Source of the DNA: an uncultured Bacilli bacterium
GTDB taxonomy: Bacteria; Bacillota_I; Bacilli_A; RF39; UBA660
Length of the DNA stretch: 64,000 bases
Reading direction: 5' to 3'
Assembly (NCBI GenBank): GCA_910589375.1
Contig: CAJUTK010000004.1
Span: forward strand, 62,001 to 126,000
In this document: positions 41,877 through 50,586 of the stretch, one piece after another
Layout of the letters: every line of letters begins with the position of its first letter
Numbering within the stretch: the first letter of the stretch is position 1
The notes under the pieces: model-generated
Databases searched by the model: none
What the model saw: only the letters and a program-made list of their open reading frames with translations
What the model was told of the DNA's origin: nothing
Made by a program: the position numbers and the translations under genes

Positions 41877-43250
41877 ATGAAAAAGTTATTGTTTATCTTT
41901 TTATTTCTTTTTTTGTTTGAAAGTGTTTCTGCAAAAGAAGATGTTCAATTTTATTATGGAACTGATAAAGTAGAGAGTATGTGGATTACTAGAGTGAAAG
42001 GAGATATTGTCAAATCGAGTAATCCCTATATTCTTAGGAGGAAAAATGATAATTCTTATGTCTATTGTTTGCAACCAATAGTACTTCTTAATCAGGAGGA
42101 AGACTATACTGCTTATTATACTAATCATAAGGTGTTTAATATAAGCGATGAAGATTGGGAAAGAATATCAAATTTAGCGTATTTTGGATATTTCTATCCA
42201 GGACATGAAGATAAGAAATGGTATGGGATTACGCAATATCTGATATGGAAAACAGTAGCCAAAGATATGGATATTTATTTTTCAGATGGTAAGAATGGTA
42301 AAAAAATAAATGCTTATCAGAAAGAAATAGAAGAAATAGAATCTTTAATTCAAAATTATCAGAGTTTAAAAAACTTGAATCACAAAAAGTTAAGCTTTAA
42401 AAATGTGGAAGAATGGAATAATTGGAAGAGTGGGAATATTATTTTAAAAAATGCTATTATGCCTTTAAATGATACTTATGCATTTGAACTTCCAGAGAAT
42501 GCAGTAACCTTTGGAGTAGATACCTTTTATTATCATAAAAGTGGTCAAAATGTTTATCATCCAGGACGACTATTACACATGAATTTATCTTTTGACGTGG
42601 AGTTTTTAAAGGGAAAAATAAATTTAAAAAAGAAAAATAAAGAAGATACATTCATTTCTAATGACAATTGTTTAAAAGGAGCTAGTTATGGAATTTATAA
42701 AGATGGTATTTTGATAGAAACAATAGAAACAGATGAAGAGGGAAATGCTACTAGTTCTTTATTAGAGTATGGAACTTATACTATAAAAGAAATAAAAGCA
42801 AGCCCTGGATATGAAATCGATGATACCGTTTACACTGTTTTTATTGATGCAGAGGATATTTCGTTAGAAGTATATGAAGAACAAAAAATGAATAAATTGA
42901 AGATTGAAAAATGGTATGGTAGTGGAAAATATAAACTAGAAAGTGATGCAATTTTTGAAATATATCAGGGTGATGATTTGATTTTAACAGTGAAAACAGA
43001 TACTCTTGGAATTGCTGAATTTTCTCTTCCTTATGGTCGTTATAGACTTCATCAAGTAAAAGGAAAAGAAGGATATCAAAATATTCAAGATCTAGACTTT
43101 ACAGTAACAGATAATTCTTTAAATCATTTAAAATTTTATAATGAAGAAATTATTGTTGATGTTCCTGATACAGGTTTATTAACACCATTTTCTTGGGTTA
43201 GAATTTTTGAATATGTAAGGAGTATTTTAAGTGCTTTTAAATTGTCTTAA
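41877..43250 (+). CDS. Surface adhesin with thioester (TQXA) domain and SpaA-like repeats
   Basis: A signal peptide (residues 1-19, ending SVSA) precedes a thioester domain: YCLQP supplies the Cys (about 63) and YGITQYLIWKTV supplies the Gln, the pair that forms an internal thioester in Gram-positive adhesins. Two SpaA/Cna-B-like domains follow (CLKGASYGIYKDG...YGTYTIKEIKASPGY; ESDAIFEIYQGDD...YGRYRLHQVKGKEGY). The C terminus carries VPDTG and a weakly hydrophobic tail, a probable sortase signal. The next gene is a sortase. It should attach the cell covalently to host or matrix amines. GAGGAGG supports the start. Confidence 0.9.
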   Translation: MKKLLFIFLFLFLFESVSAKEDVQFYYGTDKVESMWITRVKGDIVKSSNPYILRRKNDNSYVYCLQPIVLLNQEEDYTAYYTNHKVFNISDEDWERISNLAYFGYFYPGHEDKKWYGITQYLIWKTVAKDMDIYFSDGKNGKKINAYQKEIEEIESLIQNYQSLKNLNHKKLSFKNVEEWNNWKSGNIILKNAIMPLNDTYAFELPENAVTFGVDTFYYHKSGQNVYHPGRLLHMNLSFDVEFLKGKINLKKKNKEDTFISNDNCLKGASYGIYKDGILIETIETDEEGNATSSLLEYGTYTIKEIKASPGYEIDDTVYTVFIDAEDISLEVYEEQKMNKLKIEKWYGSGKYKLESDAIFEIYQGDDLILTVKTDTLGIAEFSLPYGRYRLHQVKGKEGYQNIQDLDFTVTDNSLNHLKFYNEEIIVDVPDTGLLTPFSWVRIFEYVRSILSAFKLS

Positions 43251-43740
43251 TGTTCTAATTATTTTGGTACACATTTTCTTTGGAATACATTTAAAAGTTT
43301 CTATTCCTATTATCAACAAAGAGAATGTTGTTATAAATGAAACTTCTAAATTTGCAACCTTAGAAATTCCGGCTATTTCTCTTACTCATGATTTATATGA
43401 AATTGGGGATGAGAGAAATGATTTGGATAAAAGGTTAATATTCTTAAATTCAAGTTCTACTCCAGAAGAGAAAAAAGGCAATGTAATTATAGCTGGACAT
43501 AGTGGCTTTGGGGATATAGCCTATTTTAGAAATCTCTATAAGCTAAAACTTGGAAATAAAATATATCTAACCTATCAGGGCAAAAAATATACATATATCA
43601 TTGTAGATATGTATAAGGTTGTAAAAACTGGAAAAGTGTCAGTTAAAAGAGATTCTAATAAAAAAACAATTACTTTAATAACTTGTTATGGTACTTCAGA
43701 ACAGTTGATTGTTATAGGAGAACAAAAAAGTAACACTTAG
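43231..43740 (+). CDS. Sortase-like transpeptidase, GTG start
   Basis: Sortases cut surface proteins at LPxTG-like motifs and join them to the wall. The 169-residue protein has one N-terminal membrane helix, then a beta-barrel with the catalytic His in VIIAGHSGFGDIAYFRNL and Cys in TLITCYG. The conserved Arg normally found about eight residues after the Cys (RLIV) is replaced: the sequence reads SEQLIVIGEQ. GTG 43231 has TAAGGAG upstream and overlaps the adhesin by 20 bases, so the two are expressed together and the VPDTG adhesin is the obvious substrate. Confidence 0.88.
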   Translation: MLLNCLNVLIILVHIFFGIHLKVSIPIINKENVVINETSKFATLEIPAISLTHDLYEIGDERNDLDKRLIFLNSSSTPEEKKGNVIIAGHSGFGDIAYFRNLYKLKLGNKIYLTYQGKKYTYIIVDMYKVVKTGKVSVKRDSNKKTITLITCYGTSEQLIVIGEQKSNT

Positions 43741-43752
43741 TGTTACTTTTTA
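43726..43752. terminator. Bidirectional terminator between sortase and rnjA
   Basis: AAAAGTAACAC, TTA, GTGTTACTTTT overlaps the sortase stop and faces the rnjA 3' end. Confidence 0.85.
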
Positions 43753-45413
43753 ATATCCATAATAACAGGTAAAATGATTGGATTTCTTCCTGTTTTTTCA
43801 TAAATATATGTTGATAATTGATTTGTAATTTCACTTTTTATTTCACTATAATTAACATGTTTATCAATTTTAGAATGAATTGCTTTAGTACTAATAATTT
43901 CAAGTTCTTTAATTAAATCAAGATTTTCTTGAATAAGTACAAATCCTCTTGTGGTAATATTAGGATTTCCCAATAATTTATTTTTGTTAGTGTCTATATT
44001 AGCAATAACAACAACAATTCCATCACTAGACATAATTTTTCTGTCTTTCATTACTGCAGATCCGATTTCTCCAATTCTATTCCCATCAATATATACATCT
44101 CCCGCAGGTACTGTTCCATCTTTTGTGATTTTTCCTTTGTACATAGAAAGAACATCACCATTACTTAATACAAATGTATTTTCTTTAGGAATATCACATT
44201 CGATTGCTAAATCGGCATGTGTTTTAAGCATTCTATATTCCCCATGAAAAGGCATAAAATATTTTGGCATAAATAATCTTAACATTAATTTTAATTCTTC
44301 TTGGTTTCCGTGACCAGAAGTATGAACTTCACTTAAAGAGGTGTTTGTACATACTTTTACACCCTGAAGATATAATTTATTGATTGTTTTAGATATACTT
44401 AAAGCATTTCCAGGAATTGCAGAAGAACTAAGCACAACTAAATCGTCTGGTTGTAATTTAATTTGTCTATGACTTCCATTAGCGATTCTAGACAAAGCTG
44501 CAAGAGGCTCTCCTTGTGTTCCTGTACATAGTAGGCATACTTTATTAGGATCTAACTGATTAGCTTCTTCTGGTGTTACAAAAATCTCTCGGTGTTTAAT
44601 GTAGCCTTCATTTAAAGATATTTCAATATTATTTTCCATACTACGACCAAAGATTGCAATTTTTCTATTGTTTCTTTTACAAGTATCCACAATGTGTTTC
44701 AATCTATAAATATTAGAAGCAAATGTAGCAATGATAATTCTACCATGGTGTTCTAGAAAGATTTCAGATAGGGCTTCATCTACTTTTGATTCACTTACAC
44801 TAAATCCTTCATGTAAGGCATTTGTACTGTCGCTTAGTAATAATGTAACACCTTTTTCACCTATACCAGCCATTTTCTGTAAATTAGCCATAGGTCCAAT
44901 TGGTGTTAAGTCAAATTTGAAATCTCCTGTTGTAACGATTGTTCCATTAGGAGTATTAACAACAATACCGTGAGAATCAGGAATAGAGTGTGTCGTTCTA
45001 AAAAATTCAACACTCATATTCTTAAATTTTATTTTTGTTTTTTCTGTATATACATATACACGATCATATTTGATTTCTCTATCTTCTAATTTTTTACGAA
45101 TAAGTCCAGCTGCCTGATTAGGCGCATAGATGGCTGGAATTTCTAATGATTGAAGTAAATAGGGGATACCACCTATATGATCTTCATGCCCGTGTGTAAT
45201 AAAAAGTGCTTTTATCTTTTTTTCATTTTTCTTCAAAAATGTAAAGTCTGGAATAATATAATCTATTCCAGGTAACTCGTTAGAAGGAAATGTAATTCCT
45301 ACATCTGTGATAATAATTTCATTACCAGTCATGATGCAATACATATTTTTTCCGACTTCTCCGAGTCCACCCAATGCGAATATTCTAGTATCTCCGCCGT
45401 CAAAAAATTTCAA
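43743..45413 (-). CDS. rnjA: Ribonuclease J
   Basis: RNase J is a 5'-3' exo- and endoribonuclease central to mRNA decay in Firmicutes. The 556-residue protein has the metallo-beta-lactamase motif THGHEDHIGG, LLLSDSTNA, the beta-CASP region TFASNIYRLKHIVD and FGRSMENN, HTSGHGNQEELKLML and the C-terminal domain. Length and all motifs match RNase J1. The start ATG at 45413 has AAAGGAGAGA upstream. It is monocistronic and divergent from the gene at 45545. Confidence 0.96.
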   Translation of the reverse strand: MKFFDGGDTRIFALGGLGEVGKNMYCIMTGNEIIITDVGITFPSNELPGIDYIIPDFTFLKKNEKKIKALFITHGHEDHIGGIPYLLQSLEIPAIYAPNQAAGLIRKKLEDREIKYDRVYVYTEKTKIKFKNMSVEFFRTTHSIPDSHGIVVNTPNGTIVTTGDFKFDLTPIGPMANLQKMAGIGEKGVTLLLSDSTNALHEGFSVSESKVDEALSEIFLEHHGRIIIATFASNIYRLKHIVDTCKRNNRKIAIFGRSMENNIEISLNEGYIKHREIFVTPEEANQLDPNKVCLLCTGTQGEPLAALSRIANGSHRQIKLQPDDLVVLSSSAIPGNALSISKTINKLYLQGVKVCTNTSLSEVHTSGHGNQEELKLMLRLFMPKYFMPFHGEYRMLKTHADLAIECDIPKENTFVLSNGDVLSMYKGKITKDGTVPAGDVYIDGNRIGEIGSAVMKDRKIMSSDGIVVVIANIDTNKNKLLGNPNITTRGFVLIQENLDLIKELEIISTKAIHSKIDKHVNYSEIKSEITNQLSTYIYEKTGRNPIILPVIMDIKK

Positions 45414-45490
45414 AAATTTCTCTCCTTTCTTTTTTTCTCAAATTCAACTATATCATTATATCGTTTTTTCTGGCATTTGTCCAGTTAGAC

Positions 45491-45519
45491 TTGACTTATA
45501 TTCAAAAATATAATATTAT
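45491..45519 (+). promoter_or_regulatory. Promoter for the 130-residue gene
   Basis: TTGACT (45491-45496), 17 bases, TATTAT (45514-45519); an overlapping TATAAT at 45510 gives a shorter spacer. Confidence 0.65.
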
Positions 45520-45544
45520 AAAATCGCAAATAGAGGAGGTAAAT

Positions 45545-45937
45545 ATGAAAGATAGACATTCCCGTTTTTTTGAAATGGATGATACTTTAAGATTAATTTT
45601 TGCCTTCTATTCTTGCATGTCTTTAAATCCTAATTGGATTTTAGAAAGTGAGCATTCTAAACATAATAGGGAGATTGCAGAAGAACTTCTTGGAATAGAG
45701 AATATGGCTGATTACTATTTCTTATTGCAAGGTCGTTTTTATGGCTTTACAGTTGAAAAAGAATCAGATGAGTCTGTTTTCTGTAAGATGGAAGAATATG
45801 ATACATTTTATGATTTATCAGAACAACATTTATCTATGAATTTTTCCTATCATGTCCCTAGTAAAATGATTGTTCATATGGATTCTATTGAGAGAGTTCA
45901 AGATAAAACAGAAAGACAAAAAAAGAAAGTCGCTTAA
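45545..45937 (+). CDS. Hypothetical protein (130 aa)
   Basis: This is a small soluble, acidic protein (KDRHSRFFEMDDTLRLIFAF...) with no motif I can assign. GGAGGTAAAT sits ideally before ATG 45545; the longer frame from 45491 lies in the promoter and is rejected. The protein has a helical first half and aromatic-rich middle (YYFLLQGRFYGFTVEKES). It has its own promoter and terminator, between rnjA and ftsY. Function is unknown. Confidence 0.7.
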   Translation: MKDRHSRFFEMDDTLRLIFAFYSCMSLNPNWILESEHSKHNREIAEELLGIENMADYYFLLQGRFYGFTVEKESDESVFCKMEEYDTFYDLSEQHLSMNFSYHVPSKMIVHMDSIERVQDKTERQKKKVA

Positions 45938-45941
45938 TAAT

Positions 45942-45974
45942 ATTGAAAGAAAAGTTTTTTCTTTTCTTTTTTTA
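45942..45974 (+). terminator. Terminator before ftsY
   Basis: AAAGAAAAG, TTTTTT, CTTTTCTTT and T residues form an AT-rich hairpin. Confidence 0.65.
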
Positions 45975-46021
45975 TGTATTTATGATAAAATGGTAGTGGA
46001 ACATTATAAGGAGGAAGCAGC

Positions 46022-46996
46022 ATGGGACTTTTTGATAAATTTAAAAATATTTTCAGTACAAATAAACAAGAAAAAGAAGAAGTAGAGGTATATGACAAAG
46101 GATTAGAAAAAACAAGAAAAGAGTTTGTTTCTAAAATTAGCCTTTTAAATTCTAAATATAAAAAAGTAAGTCCAGAATATTTTGAGGAATTAGAAGAAAT
46201 ATTGATTATGGCAGATATTGGTGTTAATACAGTAATGGAATTTATTGATAGACTAAAACGAAGAGTGAAAAAGGAAAATATAGAAAACAGTGAGGACTTA
46301 AGAGAAATCATTGTTGATGAAATGTTTATTATCTATGTAGATAATTCTATTATGGTTAGCAAAATTAATTATGCAGAGGTAGGCCCAACCGTTGTTTTAT
46401 TTGTTGGTGTAAATGGTGTTGGTAAAACTACAACGATTGGAAAAATTGCTAATAGATTAAAAGAAGAAGGTAAAAAAGTTTTGTTAGTAGCAGGAGATAC
46501 GTTTAGAGCTGGTGCTGTTGAACAAATTGTAGAGTGGGGAGAAAGAACGAATTGCCCTGTCATTTATAAAGAAAATGCAGATCCTGCTAGTGTTATTTTT
46601 GATGGTGTTACAAAAGCAAAAGAAGAAGATTATGATATTGTTTTAATTGATACAGCAGGACGTCTTCAAAATAAAGCTAATTTAATGAATGAGTTAGAAA
46701 AAATGAATAAAGTTATTGGTAAAATAATTCCTGACGCTCCTCATGAGACATTATTAGTAGTAGATGCTACTACTGGTCAAAATGGCATTAGTCAGGCAAA
46801 GGAGTTTCAAAAGATTACCAATATTACAGGAATTGTTCTTACAAAATTAGATGGAACTGCAAAAGGAGGAATTGTACTTGCTATTAAAGAGTCATTAGGT
46901 ATTCCAGTAAAATTTGTAGGAATGGGAGAACAAGCAAAAGATTTAAGAACATTTGATATTGAAAAATATATCTATGGATTATTTAAAGATATGTGA
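46022..46996 (+). CDS. ftsY: Signal recognition particle receptor FtsY
   Basis: FtsY is the membrane docking GTPase for SRP-ribosome complexes. The 324-residue protein has a short acidic A region, then the NG domain with LEEILIMADIG, G1 GVNGVGKTTT, DTFRAGAVEQ, G3 DTAGRLQ, G4 TKLDGTAKGG and the closing FVGMGEQAKDLRTFD. AAGGAGG precedes the ATG. It heads the SRP gene group together with a small membrane gene and ylxM. Confidence 0.97.
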   Translation: MGLFDKFKNIFSTNKQEKEEVEVYDKGLEKTRKEFVSKISLLNSKYKKVSPEYFEELEEILIMADIGVNTVMEFIDRLKRRVKKENIENSEDLREIIVDEMFIIYVDNSIMVSKINYAEVGPTVVLFVGVNGVGKTTTIGKIANRLKEEGKKVLLVAGDTFRAGAVEQIVEWGERTNCPVIYKENADPASVIFDGVTKAKEEDYDIVLIDTAGRLQNKANLMNELEKMNKVIGKIIPDAPHETLLVVDATTGQNGISQAKEFQKITNITGIVLTKLDGTAKGGIVLAIKESLGIPVKFVGMGEQAKDLRTFDIEKYIYGLFKDM

Positions 46997-47003
46997 GGTA
47001 GTT

Positions 47004-47273
47004 ATGAATAGTGTAGAAGTAATTGAATTAAAGCCAAAGAAACAACCAATTAGTATTACTTTACAAATTATTTTTGTAATAGCTGTTTTAATATCTGGTA
47101 TAGCTTCTTTATTTATAAAGGAGTTAATGCCACTTTTATACGCTATGTTGTCTCTTACTTTATTTACGATGGCATGGAATCAGTATAAGATTTCTAAGAA
47201 AAAGAAAGTAGCAATTTTATATGCAGTATTTGGAATAATTACTTTAGTTTCTGCTATATGGGAGCTACTATGA
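47004..47273 (+). CDS. Small membrane protein between ftsY and ylxM (89 aa)
   Basis: Three hydrophobic stretches (about residues 17-36, 40-57 and 67-86) with a short basic loop (YKISKKKKVA) make this an integral membrane protein. GTGAGGTAGTT precedes ATG 47004. It is 7 bases from ftsY and its stop overlaps the ylxM start (ATGA), so it belongs to the same transcript. I do not recognise the family. Its position suggests a link to protein insertion, but no motif supports this. Confidence 0.75.
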   Translation: MNSVEVIELKPKKQPISITLQIIFVIAVLISGIASLFIKELMPLLYAMLSLTLFTMAWNQYKISKKKKVAILYAVFGIITLVSAIWELL

Positions 47274-47557
47274 TTAATGAAACAGTATATTTAAACAGTT
47301 TATACGATTATTATGGTGAACTGTTAACAGAAAGACAGAGAAATTTGTTTGAAGCTTACTATTTTGAAAATTTGACTTTGCAGGAAATAGCAGATTTAAA
47401 TGAAATTAGTAAGAATGCTGTTCATAAAACCTTGGCCTCTATCGAGGAAAAACTGCGATACTATGAAGAAAAATTATCGTTTTATCAAAAAACAGAAAAA
47501 ATAAAAGAATGTATAAAAGATGAAGCAATATTAAAGCAAATATTGGAAATATTATAA
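47270..47557 (+). CDS. ylxM: YlxM-type HTH protein associated with SRP genes
   Basis: The 95-residue protein matches YlxM/p13: LYDYYGELLTERQRNLFEAYYFENLTLQEIADLNEISKNAVHKTL, a sigma-70 region 4-like helix-turn-helix, then a coiled C terminus. YlxM can modulate the SRP/FtsY GTPase cycle. The ATG at 47270 overlaps the preceding stop; the longer frame from 47258 has no ribosome site. In Bacillus ylxM is followed by ffh; here three other genes intervene before ffh at 50587. Confidence 0.92.
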   Translation: MINETVYLNSLYDYYGELLTERQRNLFEAYYFENLTLQEIADLNEISKNAVHKTLASIEEKLRYYEEKLSFYQKTEKIKECIKDEAILKQILEIL

Positions 47558-47572
47558 GAAGGGTGAGGATTT

Positions 47573-49330
47573 ATGTTTGGAAAAATAGTGTATATTAGTG
47601 ATAATGTAGCACATGTATCAATACCAGAAGATGCACCAGTTATTATGAATTTAATGAACATGCATGTGGTTTTTGAAGATGAAGAAAAGAAAATTTTAGG
47701 AGAAGTAGAAGATGTATCTGATAGTATTATTAAGATTCGTTTCCTAGGAGAACTAGCTGATGGAAAGTTTATTGGTGGTGTATTAAGAAAACCAAACTTA
47801 ACAGCAACTACTAGAATTATTGAGCCAGAAGAATTAAAAATCATCATGGGTGAAAAAGGGGAAGGTTCTTTATTATTAGGAATGAGTCCTCTTTATGAAG
47901 ATATGCCAGTTATGGTAGATATTAATGATTTATGTAGTAATCATATGGCAATTTTTGGTAATACTGGTAGTGGTAAATCTTATGGAGTAGCACGATTTAT
48001 TCAAAGTATTTTCTATAATCCAGAGTTTGTACCATATAAATCAAACTTTATGATATTTGATGCTTATGGAGAATATCATAATGCGTTTAGAAATATTAAT
48101 CAGATTAATCCAAATTATAACTTTAAATTCTATACAACAAATAAAGCTCAATTAAATGAAGATGGAGAAATGCTAAGAATACCTTTATGGCTTTTAAATC
48201 TTGATGATTTTGCTCTTCTTTTAAATGCTGAGAGACATTCGCAACTTCCAATTATTGAAAGAATGCTTAAATTAGTTCGTGTATTTGCAACAGATGGAGA
48301 TATTAGTACTCGTTATAAGAACCATTTAATAGCAAAAGCTATTATGGATATTATGTATACCAATCAAACTTCAGCTAGTAAACGAAATGATATTTTCTCT
48401 ATTTTAGCTAGTTGTTCAACAGAACAATTTAATTTAGAAGCTCCTGTTCAAGGATTAGGTTATGTTAGAAAGTTTAGGGAATGTTTCTTAATTGATACTT
48501 CTGGACAATTTACAGAGAGTATTTTAATAACACAATATATCACATCATTTATTGATGAAAATCTAGAAAAGTATGAGCCAACTGCTGATCATTTCTTTAC
48601 TTTAGATGATATGGAGAAAGCATTACAATTCACTCTTATTTCAGAAGGATTACTTAGAAATGAAAGATTATATGATGAAGCAATTACTTTAAAGGTAAGA
48701 CTTCATTCTATTGCAATCGGAGAAGCAAAAGAATTTTTCTCTTATCCGCAATATATTAATATGGAAAATTATGTAGCTTCTTTAGTTACTAAAAATGGTA
48801 GAAAGGCACAACTTGTTAACTTTAACTTAGAGGATGCTGATGATAGAGTAGCGAAAACAATTGTTAAAATATATTCTAAACTATTATTTGATTTTACAAA
48901 GAGATTAAATGAGAGAGCTTCTATTCCATTTCATATTGTTTTAGAAGAGTCTCACCGTTATGTACAAAATGATAATGATAATTTCTTACTTGGATATAAT
49001 ATTTTTGAGAGAATAGCAAAAGAGGGACGTAAATTTGGTTTGCTTTTGATTTTAATTTCACAGCGTCCAGTAGAATTATCAGAAACAGTTATTTCGCAGT
49101 TAACAAATTTCTTAATATTTAAGATGACGCACCCTAAGGATTTAGAGTATATTAGACAAATGCTTCCTAATATGAGTGCTGAAATTATGGAAAAGCAAAA
49201 GAGTTTGCAACCAGGTACTTGTGTAGCTTTTGGTAGAGCACTTAAGATACCAATGATTGTAAGAATGCCTCTTCCAAATCCAGAACCATATAGTAGTAAT
49301 GCTGATGTGGTAGGTAGATGGACACATTAA
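47573..49330 (+). CDS. HerA-like DNA-translocating ATPase
   Basis: The 585-residue protein begins with a HAS-barrel-like beta domain (about 1-90), followed by the ATPase with Walker A IFGNTGSGKSYG (about 132-140), FMIFDAYGEY (Walker B), a helical insertion, FHIVLEESHRYVQ, a second Walker B-like segment, and LILISQRPVELS with the FLIFKMTHPKDLEYI ending of the HerA/FtsK superfamily. HerA usually works with the nuclease NurA in end resection or with defence effectors; no such partner lies next to it here. AGGGTGAGG precedes the ATG. It follows ylxM by 15 bases. Confidence 0.88.
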   Translation: MFGKIVYISDNVAHVSIPEDAPVIMNLMNMHVVFEDEEKKILGEVEDVSDSIIKIRFLGELADGKFIGGVLRKPNLTATTRIIEPEELKIIMGEKGEGSLLLGMSPLYEDMPVMVDINDLCSNHMAIFGNTGSGKSYGVARFIQSIFYNPEFVPYKSNFMIFDAYGEYHNAFRNINQINPNYNFKFYTTNKAQLNEDGEMLRIPLWLLNLDDFALLLNAERHSQLPIIERMLKLVRVFATDGDISTRYKNHLIAKAIMDIMYTNQTSASKRNDIFSILASCSTEQFNLEAPVQGLGYVRKFRECFLIDTSGQFTESILITQYITSFIDENLEKYEPTADHFFTLDDMEKALQFTLISEGLLRNERLYDEAITLKVRLHSIAIGEAKEFFSYPQYINMENYVASLVTKNGRKAQLVNFNLEDADDRVAKTIVKIYSKLLFDFTKRLNERASIPFHIVLEESHRYVQNDNDNFLLGYNIFERIAKEGRKFGLLLILISQRPVELSETVISQLTNFLIFKMTHPKDLEYIRQMLPNMSAEIMEKQKSLQPGTCVAFGRALKIPMIVRMPLPNPEPYSSNADVVGRWTH

Positions 49331-49357
49331 AAAAAGATAGAAATATCTTTTTTTTCA
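49328..49357 (+). terminator. Terminator after the HerA-like gene
   Basis: AAAAAGATA, GAAA, TATCTTTTT with a long T run begins at the stop codon. Confidence 0.75.
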
Positions 49358-49377
49358 TATACTGAAATGGTGATACT

Positions 49378-50040
49378 ATGAAATTTATTGCGCATCGTGG
49401 AAATGATAACCATGAGTATAAAGAAAATACCAAAGAAGCATTACTTTGGTGTTTAAAGCAGGATTATATTGATGGAGTAGAACTAGATATTCGATTAACG
49501 AAAGATAAAGAATTTATTATTTATCATAATACTTCTATAGTAGAATTGGGGCTTAATAGAATGTTTATTGCTAATGAATCTTTAGAAAAATTACAGGGGA
49601 TTAATTTTGGAACCGTAGAAAATCCTTATTATTTATCATCTTTAAATGAATTTTTGAGGGAAGTAAAAAGTAATAAAATAATTCTGTTAGATGTAAAAAA
49701 GGAAATTGGAAATTTAGAGGAGGAAATAAAAAAATTACAAGATATGTGTATAACTTATTCCAATTTGAACATTTACCTATGTAGCTTTTGTTCAGAAATA
49801 GTAAAGTTATCGACAAATATGTGCAAATTTCCAGTTGGTTTACTAATAAGCGACTTTATCAACAAAAATAAGAATTATTCCGACTTTTCTTATCTATCTG
49901 TTTCTAAAGGAGCTTTTAAGGATATTTCTTCTCCTAAAAAGAAAATGGTATGGACTGTAAACAAAAAAAGTGATTTGAAATCTAGCTATCAAGATATGTA
50001 TATTATTACAGATAACGCCTATAAGCTAGTATCTGAATAA
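49378..50040 (+). CDS. Glycerophosphodiester phosphodiesterase family protein
   Basis: GDPD enzymes split glycerophosphodiesters to glycerol-3-phosphate and an alcohol. The N terminus MKFIAHRGN with ENTKEA, the metal ligands in GVELDIRLTKD and the catalytic-type IIYHN are intact. Later parts of the TIM barrel are degenerate but end with WTVNKKSDLKS, as in the family. At 220 residues it is short. There is no signal peptide. GGTGATACT precedes the ATG. The 3' end overlaps the convergent UPF0316 gene by 22 bases. Confidence 0.88.
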   Translation: MKFIAHRGNDNHEYKENTKEALLWCLKQDYIDGVELDIRLTKDKEFIIYHNTSIVELGLNRMFIANESLEKLQGINFGTVENPYYLSSLNEFLREVKSNKIILLDVKKEIGNLEEEIKKLQDMCITYSNLNIYLCSFCSEIVKLSTNMCKFPVGLLISDFINKNKNYSDFSYLSVSKGAFKDISSPKKKMVWTVNKKSDLKSSYQDMYIITDNAYKLVSE

Positions 50041-50507
50041 GCATTATCTACAATAATAATTGCTTTTTTATCTAAGCGTTTAATAAAATGAATTAGTTTT
50101 CTTTTCCTTTTTCTAGTAGTGGGAATGAGTAAAATATTTCTTTCTTCATTATTATTTTTACCTTCTAATTCAATAACGGAATAAGATAATTCTCTTATTT
50201 TATTTGCTATACTTTCTTTTTCTTTATTAGTGATACTAATAATCATATTACTGCCAAGCGCTAGCTTTTCTTCTATAATGGATCCCATATAAGATCCTAC
50301 AAAAGTTCCTAGACAGAAGGCAAGGATATTAGTGAAGCTTTCCTGTAAGTTTTCTAAGACTAAAGAGGTTGAAAAAATCCATGTTAGTGCCATTAAAAAA
50401 TTTAGGGTAGCACCTAATCCTTTTTTCCCATTTGCTATAACAATAATTCTGAGAGTAGCTAAAGCATTTTCTATAATTTTTAAAATAAATATAAGTAAAC
50501 AAGTAAT
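50019..50507 (-). CDS. UPF0316/DUF2179 membrane protein, probable AUU start
   Basis: Three membrane segments precede a soluble C-terminal DUF2179-type domain (GSNMIISITNKEKESIANKIREL...). The first ATG in frame (50393) would remove a conserved-looking first helix. Upstream the frame stays open for 38 codons reading ITCLLIFILKIIENALATLR and so on, typical of YebE-like UPF0316 proteins, back to a TAG that is followed by GGTGAT. No ATG, GTG or TTG lies in frame there. AGGGTGAT spaced before ATT at 50507 matches the local GGTGATnnnATG pattern, so I propose an AUU start (162 aa). ATT 50510 is an alternative. Confidence 0.72.
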   Translation of the reverse strand: MTCLLIFILKIIENALATLRIIVIANGKKGLGATLNFLMALTWIFSTSLVLENLQESFTNILAFCLGTFVGSYMGSIIEEKLALGSNMIISITNKEKESIANKIRELSYSVIELEGKNNNEERNILLIPTTRKRKRKLIHFIKRLDKKAIIIVDNAYSDTSL

Positions 50508-50560
50508 AATATCACCCTAGTATTATTGTGGGAAAAAGGTAGAAAAACTATACAAATTCA

Positions 50561-50583
50561 TGATATAATATTGGCGGTGATGA
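50561..50583 (+). promoter_or_regulatory. ffh promoter with adjacent ribosome site
   Basis: TGATATAAT (50561-50569), seven bases later GGTGATG, then ATG 50587. Confidence 0.65.
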
Positions 50584-50586
50584 AAA

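Noticed and set aside
41163..43740. Sortase-assembled pilus locus
   Set aside because: Only one surface protein with a short SpaA-like region is present; there is no backbone pilin with a pilin motif or second sortase.
47573..49330. HerA-based phage defence system
   Set aside because: No NurA, Sir2, DUF4297 or other effector gene is adjacent; the neighbours are SRP and lipid-related genes.
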